A stretch of 5,263 nt of DNA from positions 1 through 5,263 of the forward strand of contig JAQGKN010000170.1 in assembly GCA_028290085.1 (NCBI GenBank). The letters are read 5' to 3'. Source of the DNA: Hyphomicrobiales bacterium. Its GTDB lineage: Bacteria > Pseudomonadota > Alphaproteobacteria > Rhizobiales > Beijerinckiaceae. A program made the position numbers and the translations under genes. The notes under the pieces were generated by a model. That model made no database searches. It worked only from the letters and a program-made list of their open reading frames with translations, and was not told the origin of the DNA. Positions 1 to 5,263 of the stretch are shown in pieces; within the stretch, counting starts at the first letter, position 1, and every line of letters begins with the position of its first letter.

Positions 1-1035
1 GTCGACCGACGGCAGCGCCTGATAGTTCGCATGGGCGCCGTTGTGGAGGTACTGGTCGAGGCTGGTCGCGATGACCTTGGCCTCGAGTGGGCCGTCCTTC
101 TTGATGCGCAGGGCGCTCGCGAGATCGACCCATTCAAGCGCCAGGACGACGTCGGCCTGTTCGAGGATTTCACCGACACGTCCCGGAGCGCGGCCGACCT
201 GATTGAAGGGCGACACGGCATGAGCCGGATGATCGGTGGGGAAGGACGCGCGGTTCTTCAGGTCCGTCATGACGACAGCGCCCAGACGCTCGGCGAGCGC
301 TACGCGAGCATCCCACGATTCCTGCGACCATGCGGTCTTGCCGCACAGGATCACGGGGCGCTTTGCGTCCTTCAGCAGCTTCACGGCTGCGTCGAGATCC
401 ACCTTGGCGGCCCGCGGTGGGGCTGGCGGCTTCAGGCGGTCGAGATCGGGCCAGGTGGGCTCCTTCTCGAGTTCGGCTTCCTGCAAGCCGGCGTCGAGGC
501 AGATATAGACGGGGGCCGTCGGCTGGCTGCGCGTGATGATGTTGGCGCGCGCCATGGCTTCAACGAGAGCATCCGCCGAGGTCGGCTGGTTGTCCCACTT
601 GATGAAGTCGCGGATCAGGCCGCCCTGATCGGCCGAAGTGTGGATCCAGTCGATCCACGGGCGACGCTGCGAAGCATCGACCGGGCCGGTGGCGCCGAGC
701 ACGAACATCGGCACGCGGTCGCACCAAGCGTTGTAGAGCGCCATCATGCCGTGCATCAGGCCGACGTTGGAGTGGAGCACGCAGGCCATCGGCTCGCCGG
801 TCGCCTTGGCGTAACCATGGGCGATGCCAACCGCGTGATCCTCATGCAGGCAGAGCAGCATGGACGGGTCTGCATTGCCGAGGTGGTTGACGAGCGAATC
901 GTGCAGGCCGCGATAGCTCGCGCCGGGGTTCAGGCTCACATAGGGAAAACCGAAGCGACGCAGCATCTGCGCGGCAACATCCGAGCCCCAGCCGACCTTC
1001 TCGTCGACTTTTCCGTCCGGCTTATCAGCATGCAT
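1..1035 (-). CDS. ThDP-dependent enzyme (acetolactate synthase / benzoylformate decarboxylase-like), 3' end missing
   Basis: This is the N-terminal 345 residues of a thiamine-diphosphate dependent enzyme; the frame stays open to the left edge of the window. Residues about 16-185 form the pyrimidine-binding domain. It has NPGASYRG (36-43), then LHEDHAVGIAHGYAKATGEP (63-82), in which E65 sits where the family's cofactor-activating glutamate lies, and VLHSNVGLMHGMMAL just after. Residues about 205-330 look like the central domain (AVKLLKDAKRPVILCG, later EILEQADVVLALEWVD). The C-terminal domain with the GDG...N cofactor motif lies outside the window. The family joins or splits 2-oxoacids and related carbonyl compounds in the cytoplasm; the substrate cannot be read from this part. 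The ATG at 1035 is supported by a good Shine-Dalgarno site 8 bases upstream. It is transcribed divergently from the glycosyltransferase operon. The 419-codon opposite-strand frame at 31-1290 is a shadow of this gene. Confidence 0.9.
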   Translation of the reverse strand, partial: MHADKPDGKVDEKVGWGSDVAAQMLRRFGFPYVSLNPGASYRGLHDSLVNHLGNADPSMLLCLHEDHAVGIAHGYAKATGEPMACVLHSNVGLMHGMMALYNAWCDRVPMFVLGATGPVDASQRRPWIDWIHTSADQGGLIRDFIKWDNQPTSADALVEAMARANIITRSQPTAPVYICLDAGLQEAELEKEPTWPDLDRLKPPAPPRAAKVDLDAAVKLLKDAKRPVILCGKTAWSQESWDARVALAERLGAVVMTDLKNRASFPTDHPAHAVSPFNQVGRAPGRVGEILEQADVVLALEWVDLASALRIKKDGPLEAKVIATSLDQYLHNGAHANYQALPSVD

Positions 1036-1383
1036 ATTGATCTCTCCCTTTTCGCGTCAGTCTCGATGTGTGATGTCGCTTTTGCGATCTTCACCGCGGG
1101 CCAGTCCAACAGGCGCGCCGCTCTCGCGCGGGCGACCTCTAGGGCTGGTGGCCATGATGTGCTTGTCTCGCGGCCCGGCGCGCTTCTTGATGAAGCTGTT
1201 GCGGCTGGACCGCCTGAATGCTCTTTTCGTCCCGTGTTCCGCGAGCGATATGCCGACCGCAAGGCCAGCGCATGTCTCGTCTTCGCTTGATATTCCGGGG
1301 AAGGAAGGTCCGGACGACGAGCGCCCCGGCCACGGGGGCCATTCTCCGGAAGTGTCGCTAAGTATGGACAGCAGCCCTTCGGA
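1036..1383. other. Divergent intergenic region, 348 bases, no recognisable gene
   Basis: This stretch separates two divergently transcribed units and must hold their promoters, unless the plus operon is read from further upstream. I see no convincing -35/-10 pair on either strand. It contains a short perfect inverted repeat, TCGC-TTTT-GCGA (1076-1087), about 41 bases upstream of the ThDP gene's ATG, and an 8-base palindrome GTCCGGAC (1309-1316). Open frames across it on both strands (for example 936-1262 and 1139-1342 minus, 1037-1633 plus) give Arg/Pro/Ser-rich translations without family motifs, and I treat them as spurious. A decayed gene cannot be excluded. Confidence 0.5.
1044..1050 (-). 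promoter_or_regulatory. Ribosome binding site of the ThDP enzyme gene
   Basis: Read on the minus strand this is AAGGGAG, 8 bases before the ATG at 1035. It is the best Shine-Dalgarno match next to any start in the window, and it fixes the start of the leftmost gene. Confidence 0.7.
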
Positions 1384-2127
1384 ATGCAAGCTGTGGGCTT
1401 GCCTGTTCCACCGCCCGAACGAGACCACGCCCTGTATCAGATATCTATCATTATTCCGGTTCTCGACGAGGCCGAGGGCATCGCCGATGTCCTGCGTCCG
1501 TTGCAGTCCTGGCGCGCTCTGGGGCACGAAGTCATCGTCGCCGATGGTGGCAGCCGCGACACAACCTGCGACATCGCGGGCGCTCTTTGCGACAGGCTCG
1601 TGCAGGCGCCGCGCGGGCGTGCCAGCCAGATGAATGCGGGCGCAAAGCAGGCGCGCGGCGCAATTTTGCTCTTCCTGCACGCAGACACGCGGCTGCCCGG
1701 CGATGCTTTGGAGGCGATCCAGCAGGCACTCTCGCTGTCCACTCGCGTCTGGGGCCGCTTCGATGTGCGGATTGTGGGGCACTCCCCGCTTCTGCCCATG
1801 ATCGCGCGGCTGATGAACTGGCGCTCGCGGTTCAGCGGCATGGCAACAGGCGACCAGGCCATGTTCGTGCAGCGCGCGATTTTCACAGAGGTGGGCGGTT
1901 TTCCTGACCAGCCGATCATGGAGGATCTGGCCCTGTCGCGCATCCTGCGCAGGATCAGCGCGCCCGCGTGTCTGGCAGGCCCGGCCCTCACCTCGGGACG
2001 CCGATGGGACCGGCATGGCGCGTGGCGGACAATCTTTCTGATGTGGCGGCTGCGCGCGGCCTATTTTCTCGGCGCAGATCCGCGTGCGCTCGCCCGGAGC
2101 TATGGCTATGTCCCTCGCGATCCCTGA
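1384..2127 (+). CDS. Family 2 glycosyltransferase, TIGR04283 type (arsenosugar / rSAM-associated transferase 2)
   Basis: This is a 247-residue GT-A fold glycosyltransferase, the usual size for the TIGR04283 group. The first strand ISIIIPVLDEAEGI (20-33) is followed by VADGGSRDTT (52-61), the nucleotide-binding DGGS. RASQMNAGA (79-87) and FLHADTRLP (97-105) follow, the latter holding the DxD-like metal/nucleotide motif. Further on come SGMATGDQAMFV and MEDLALSRILRR, the acceptor-side acidic motif, and a C-terminal TSGRRWDRHGAWRTI...LGADPRALARSY signature that I associate with this subgroup. There is no obvious signal peptide; a hydrophobic MW-rich stretch near the end may touch the membrane. 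Upstream the frame is open back to a stop at 1288-1290, with no ATG, GTG or TTG before 1384. GTG 1393 and TTG 1399 are alternative starts, and none has a strong Shine-Dalgarno site. It is the first gene of a three-gene operon and overlaps the next by 20 bases. The 'arsenosugar' name is a database label for the family; the substrate here is unknown. Confidence 0.88.
   Translation: MQAVGLPVPPPERDHALYQISIIIPVLDEAEGIADVLRPLQSWRALGHEVIVADGGSRDTTCDIAGALCDRLVQAPRGRASQMNAGAKQARGAILLFLHADTRLPGDALEAIQQALSLSTRVWGRFDVRIVGHSPLLPMIARLMNWRSRFSGMATGDQAMFVQRAIFTEVGGFPDQPIMEDLALSRILRRISAPACLAGPALTSGRRWDRHGAWRTIFLMWRLRAAYFLGADPRALARSYGYVPRDP
2096..2099 (+). promoter_or_regulatory. Ribosome binding site GGAG that decides the start of the DUF2064 gene
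   Basis: GGAG lies inside the end of the glycosyltransferase gene. It is only 2 bases from the in-frame ATG at 2102 but 8 bases from the ATG at 2108, which favours 2108. The frame's earlier GTG at 2084 has no such site and would only add residues before the conserved domain. Confidence 0.5.
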
Positions 2128-2821
2128 TGCGCCCTGCCCCATTGCCGTCTTTGCGCGTGCGCCTGTCGCAGGGGCCGCGAAGACGCGCCTCATCCCACGG
2201 CTTGGCCGACAAGGTGCCGCCGATCTTCATGCGCGCCTCGTGAGGCATATGCTGGCGCAGGCGACGGATGCCGGGCTCGGCGCGGTGACGCTTTGGTGCA
2301 GCCCCGATGCGGAGCATCCGTTTTTCGCAGCTTGCGGCGTGCGCTTCGGCGTTGGTCTCGTGGCGCAGACTGGCGGCGATCTGGGGGCGCGGATGCATGC
2401 GGCTTTCGTGGCCGCGCATGGACCGTTGCTGCTAATCGGGACGGACTGCCCGGTACTGACGCCAGCCCTTCTGCGTGAAGCGGCAAGCGCGCTGGCGGAC
2501 GGCTGCGATGCCGTGTTTTGCCCGGCGGAAGACGGCGGCTACGGCCTCGTGGGCCTGCGTGCGCCCTGCACCCTGCTCTTTTCGGAAATGCCTTGGGGCA
2601 CAGAGCATGTGATGGCCCAGACGCGCGTTCGTCTCGTGCAGGCGGGACTGTCCTGGCATGAGACGGCACCGGTGTGGGACGTGGATCGGCCCGAAGACGT
2701 CGACCGGCTCGCCAATTGGGGAAGTTGCCAGCTTGAGCAACGCCGATCACAATCGCGTGGCGGCGACGTCACGTCACTCGTGCCGGCCCTGCGATCCGGG
2801 CTAAAAGATGGGCATGATTGA
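2108..2821 (+). CDS. DUF2064 / TIGR04282 transferase (nucleotidyltransferase-like, rSAM-associated transferase 1)
   Basis: This is a 237-residue protein with the full set of motifs of the DUF2064/TIGR04282 family, which has a GT-A/CofC-like nucleotide-binding fold. They are VFARAPVAGAAKTRL (14-28, glycine-rich loop with K25 and R27), QTGGDLGARM (87-96), LIGTDCPVLT (109-118, with D113 the likely metal-binding acid), PAEDGGYGLVGL (139-150), WGTEHVMAQT (163-172) and WDVDRPEDVDRL (190-201). The family is expected to activate or transfer a sugar or similar group using a nucleotide; the exact reaction is not established to my knowledge. Residues 202-237 are a low-complexity tail after the conserved domain that overlaps the next gene by 14 bases. 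I chose ATG 2108 over GTG 2084 and ATG 2102 because of ribosome-site spacing. Its position between a TIGR04283 transferase and a radical SAM protein matches the family's usual company, so it probably acts on the same molecule. Confidence 0.88.
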   Translation: MSLAIPDAPCPIAVFARAPVAGAAKTRLIPRLGRQGAADLHARLVRHMLAQATDAGLGAVTLWCSPDAEHPFFAACGVRFGVGLVAQTGGDLGARMHAAFVAAHGPLLLIGTDCPVLTPALLREAASALADGCDAVFCPAEDGGYGLVGLRAPCTLLFSEMPWGTEHVMAQTRVRLVQAGLSWHETAPVWDVDRPEDVDRLANWGSCQLEQRRSQSRGGDVTSLVPALRSGLKDGHD

Positions 2822-4625
2822 CGCATTTGTTTTCGACCAGCCGTTGCTCGTCTTCGGCGGTCCCTATTCCAACCTCCAGGCTATGCAGGCACTTCTCGCG
2901 CAGGCGCACGGGCTCGGCGTGTCACCGGCCCGCATGATTTGTACGGGGGATGTCGTCGCCTATGGCGCGGACGGCGGCGCCTGCGTCGATTTGCTGCGCG
3001 ACAGTGGCGTGCATGTCGTTGCGGGCAATTGCGAGATCGCGCTCGGAGAGAATGCCGATGATTGCGGCTGCGGCTTTGCGCCCGGCAGCACCTGCGACCT
3101 CGACTCCCGCCGCTGGTTCGCCCATGGCCGCGCCACCCTTTCGAGCGCCCAGCGCGCGTGGATGCGCGAGCGTCCGCACCGGCTCGATGTGGAGATCAAC
3201 GGCCTGCGACTCGCCGTCATTCATGGCAGCCTTTCGGACGTGAGCCGCTTCGTCTTTGCCTCGACGCCCGCGCGTGTGAAGGCTCTCGATCTCAACGAGT
3301 CCGGTGTGGACGGCATTGTCGCCGGGCATTGCGGCCTGCCCTTCACGCATCTGATGGGCGCACGCATGTGGCACAATGCCGGGACAATCGGCATGCCCGC
3401 AAACGACGGCACGCCGCGCGTCTGGTTCAGCCTGCTCACGCCCGGCAAGACGCCGCGCAGCCTGATCGTCGAGCATATGCCGCTCGATTACGATCATGCT
3501 GGTGCGGCCGCGGCAATGCGCGCCGTCGCGTTGCCTGAGAGCTATGCGAAGGCATTGGGCACTGGCCTGTGGCCGAGCTGCGACGTGCTTCCTCTAAGCG
3601 AAGTGCGCCGGAGCGGCGAAAGTCTGGTGCCTGAGCGCATCGTTTGGGACGCAGAGGGGCCGCGCGATTTCGTCTGGCCCGCACGGCCCGCGCCGCGCCT
3701 CGATGCCGCAAAGTTTCGTGATCCTCAACGCACCGCGCGCGGTGAGGAGCGCGCGCATGTGGCGCTCGATGCGCTGGACACGCTGTGGATCAACACCGGC
3801 ACTCTCTGCAATCTCGCCTGCGCCAGTTGCTATATCGAGTCCACGCCGCGCAACGACCGCCTCGTCTATATGAGCGCTGGTGAGGTCGCGGCATATCTCG
3901 ACGAGATCGCGCGCGATGGCCTGCCGACGCGGCTGATCGGCTTCACGGGTGGCGAGCCTTTTCTCAATCGCGACCTGCCGGCCATGCTGGCGGATGTGCT
4001 CGGACGAGGCCTCGACGCGCTGGTGCTGACCAATGCGATGAAGCCCATGCAGAACAACAAAGCGCCACTGCTCGCGCTGCATGCGCGCTACGGCCCAAAG
4101 CTGACAATGCGCGTTTCCATCGATCATTACAGTGCGGAATTGCATGAACTGGAACGCGGTCCGCGCAGCTGGCAGCCGACGCTGGATGGGCTGCACTGGC
4201 TCGCAGACAACGGCTTTGCGCTGAATGTCGCGGGGCGGCTCTATTCAGGGGAATCCGAGAGCATAGTACGCGCAGGTTATGCCGAACTTTTCGCGCGCGA
4301 GGGCCTGCCACTCGATGCGATGGACCCTGTCGCGCTGATGTTGTTTCCCGAGATGGACGCGGCCGCCGACGTGCCCGAGATTACGGAGTCGTGCTGGGGC
4401 ATTCTCGGCAAGTCGCCCCATGACGTGATGTGTTCGTCTTCGCGCATGGTGGTGAAGCGCAAGGGGGCGGATAAACCCGCCGTCCTCGCCTGCACGCTGC
4501 TCGCCTATGATGAGGAATTCGAGCTGGGTACGACATTGGCACAGGCCGCGCGTCCCGTCTCGCTCAACCATCCGCATTGCGCGACGTTTTGCGTGTTGGG
4601 AAGCGCGGCCTGCAGCCGGAGCTGA
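2808..4625 (+). CDS. Fusion of a divergent metallophosphoesterase domain and a radical SAM domain
   Basis: This single uninterrupted 605-residue frame carries two domains. Residues about 12-215 resemble a YfcE/DIHGN-type calcineurin-like phosphoesterase: LLVFGGPYSNLQAM (13-26), TGDVVAYG (46-53), VVAGNCE (70-76), VIHGSLSDVSRFVF (137-150), GHCGLPF (173-179) and HNAGTIGMP (189-197). Compared with the canonical motifs, D and H of DxH are G18 and Y20, the catalytic H of GNH is C75, and the second H of GHTH is G176. D48, N74, H139 and H174 remain. Residues about 216-325 form a linker (GLWPSCDVLPLSE inside). From about 326 a radical SAM domain starts: LWINTGTLCNLACASCYIES holds the 4Fe-4S cysteines C334, C338 and C341 (CxxxCxxC), followed by FTGGEPF (379-385) and MRVSIDH. 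The C-terminal 77 residues add C529, C542, C562, C591, C595 and C602, possible ligands for a second cluster. The protein is probably cytoplasmic and cleaves S-adenosylmethionine; its target is unknown. It starts 14 bases inside the DUF2064 gene. ATG 2814 is an alternative start, and the ribosome site is weak, as expected with translational coupling. Confidence 0.85.
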   Translation: MGMIDAFVFDQPLLVFGGPYSNLQAMQALLAQAHGLGVSPARMICTGDVVAYGADGGACVDLLRDSGVHVVAGNCEIALGENADDCGCGFAPGSTCDLDSRRWFAHGRATLSSAQRAWMRERPHRLDVEINGLRLAVIHGSLSDVSRFVFASTPARVKALDLNESGVDGIVAGHCGLPFTHLMGARMWHNAGTIGMPANDGTPRVWFSLLTPGKTPRSLIVEHMPLDYDHAGAAAAMRAVALPESYAKALGTGLWPSCDVLPLSEVRRSGESLVPERIVWDAEGPRDFVWPARPAPRLDAAKFRDPQRTARGEERAHVALDALDTLWINTGTLCNLACASCYIESTPRNDRLVYMSAGEVAAYLDEIARDGLPTRLIGFTGGEPFLNRDLPAMLADVLGRGLDALVLTNAMKPMQNNKAPLLALHARYGPKLTMRVSIDHYSAELHELERGPRSWQPTLDGLHWLADNGFALNVAGRLYSGESESIVRAGYAELFAREGLPLDAMDPVALMLFPEMDAAADVPEITESCWGILGKSPHDVMCSSSRMVVKRKGADKPAVLACTLLAYDEEFELGTTLAQAARPVSLNHPHCATFCVLGSAACSRS

Positions 4626-4628
4626 GCT

Positions 4629-5263
4629 TTATTTCGCGGGCTCGGCGATGATGGTGGAAAGGCGATCCGCGATGGGCTTTGGCGTTGCGACGATCTCGGC
4701 GACGATGCGCTCCAGTTCCGCGCCCGCAACCGGGTTGATGTCGAGGCGTTCGCGCTTCGCATCGTCGAGAAACGCCTGATCCTTGATCATCTCGTCAAAG
4801 GCCTTGCGCAGAATGCGCACGCGCTCGACAGGCGTGCCAGGCGGTCCGAAGAGCGGGCGGCCGATGGTGGCTGGTGCCGAGATCAGTTTCAGCACCGCGC
4901 GGTCTTCGTCGTTCTTCGCGAGATCGATCAACAGCGGCACGTCGGGCAAATCGGCGGCCTTGGTCAGGCCGATCTGCACGAGGATGTTGATCTTCTTGTC
5001 CTTGACCCAATCGGGCTTGGTGGCCTTCCACGACGCCCAGGGATTGCTGCCGCGTGATCCGATCTCGCCGCTTTCCATCGCGAGGTTCATCTCGTTGCCG
5101 CCGGGATAGCCACTGACGATGCGGAATTTGGTGCCCAGAATCGCGTTCATCACCTGCGGCAGCTGCGCCGACGTGTTGGGGCCGGTCGCGCCGACGATGA
5201 CCTCCTGCTTCTTGGCTTCGTCGATGGTTTTCACGCCCGTCGTATGCCAGGTCACCGCCGTAT
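4629..5263 (-). CDS. Bug/TctC family periplasmic solute-binding protein, N-terminus outside the window
   Basis: These are the last 210 residues of a tripartite tricarboxylate transporter substrate-binding protein (Bug/TctC family, usually about 320 residues). The reading frame continues past the right edge, so the signal peptide and start are not seen. Family features include VIVGATGPNTSAQLPQVMNA, the ligand-loop region IVSGYPGGNEMNLAMESGEI, a tryptophan-rich NPWASWKATKPDW segment, KINILVQIGL, FGPPGTPVERVRILRKAFDE and the closing helix ending at IIAEPAK. The family binds carboxylates or other small organic acids in the periplasm, either for a TctAB permease or as a sensor; no permease genes are visible here. 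The stop lies 3 bases from the stop of the convergent radical SAM gene. It is on the same strand as the ThDP enzyme gene at the left edge, with the plus operon lying between them. A GTG at 5255 could be mistaken for a start, but it falls well inside the conserved fold. Confidence 0.9.
   Translation of the reverse strand, partial: TAVTWHTTGVKTIDEAKKQEVIVGATGPNTSAQLPQVMNAILGTKFRIVSGYPGGNEMNLAMESGEIGSRGSNPWASWKATKPDWVKDKKINILVQIGLTKAADLPDVPLLIDLAKNDEDRAVLKLISAPATIGRPLFGPPGTPVERVRILRKAFDEMIKDQAFLDDAKRERLDINPVAGAELERIVAEIVATPKPIADRLSTIIAEPAK

Noticed and set aside
31..1290. Plus-strand open frame of 419 codons opposite the ThDP enzyme gene
   Set aside because: It is the antisense of a gene with clear family motifs. 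Its translation (His/Arg/Ala/Val-rich) shows no domain, and long antisense frames are common in GC-rich DNA.
2084..2107. GTG at 2084 as the start of the DUF2064 gene
   Set aside because: It adds eight residues without family similarity and has no ribosome site at a good distance, whereas ATG 2108 has GGAG 8 bases upstream.
1057..2193. Minus-strand open frame of 378 codons across the intergenic region and the glycosyltransferase
   Set aside because: Most of it is antisense to the well-supported glycosyltransferase, and the translation lacks any recognisable motif.
2922..4196. Minus-strand frames of 191 and 200 codons (2922-3497 and 3594-4196) opposite the fusion gene
   Set aside because: They are shadows of the plus-strand frame with its phosphoesterase and radical SAM motifs; their own translations are low-complexity and motif-free.
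2808..4625. Identification of the radical SAM protein as ArsS
   Set aside because: ArsS has a C-terminal selenodomain and no phosphoesterase domain. Here the N-terminus is phosphoesterase-like and the C-terminus is a different cysteine-rich tail.
4615..4646. Imperfect inverted repeat GCCGGAGC ... GCTCGGC spanning the two convergent stops, considered as a bidirectional terminator
   Set aside because: The stem is 7 pairs with a bulged G and a 17-base loop, and no T-run follows on either strand. This is too weak to call.
1..5263. Search for CRISPR arrays, tRNA genes, insertion sequences and tandem repeats
   Set aside because: I saw no regularly spaced repeats, cloverleaf-like sequence, transposase motifs or terminal inverted repeats on either strand.

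Overview
The window is GC-rich and gene-dense, with short gene overlaps and G/C at most third codon positions. The gene types (a Bug/TctC-type solute-binding protein, a thiamine-diphosphate enzyme and rSAM-associated transferases) suggest a proteobacterium. An alphaproteobacterium of the Bradyrhizobium/Afipia kind is my best guess, but this is inference from style and gene content because no marker gene is present.

Layout: (1) 1-1035, minus strand: the first 345 residues of a thiamine-diphosphate (ThDP) dependent enzyme of the acetolactate synthase/benzoylformate decarboxylase superfamily, cut by the left edge. (2) 1036-1383: a divergent intergenic region with no convincing gene. (3) 1384-4625, plus strand: three genes overlapping end to start, clearly one operon. 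They encode a family 2 glycosyltransferase of the TIGR04283 type, a DUF2064/TIGR04282-type nucleotidyl- or glycosyltransferase-like protein, and a 605-residue fusion of a divergent calcineurin-like metallophosphoesterase domain with a radical SAM domain. (4) 4629-5263, minus strand: the C-terminal 210 residues of a Bug/TctC periplasmic solute-binding protein, which meets the operon tail to tail with only 3 bases between the stops.

The plus-strand operon is the interesting part. The two transferase families are usually annotated as 'arsenosugar biosynthesis' or 'rSAM/selenodomain-associated', so a small-molecule or glycan tailoring pathway is plausible. Neither ArsM nor ArsS is in the window, however, and the radical SAM protein does not look like ArsS. 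Its N-terminal phosphoesterase domain has lost all three residues expected to bind only metal 1, but keeps the ligands of metal 2. The two flanking minus-strand genes point the same way and belong to families that I recall as genomic neighbours. The operon may therefore have been inserted between a carboxylate-binding protein gene and its partner enzyme gene.
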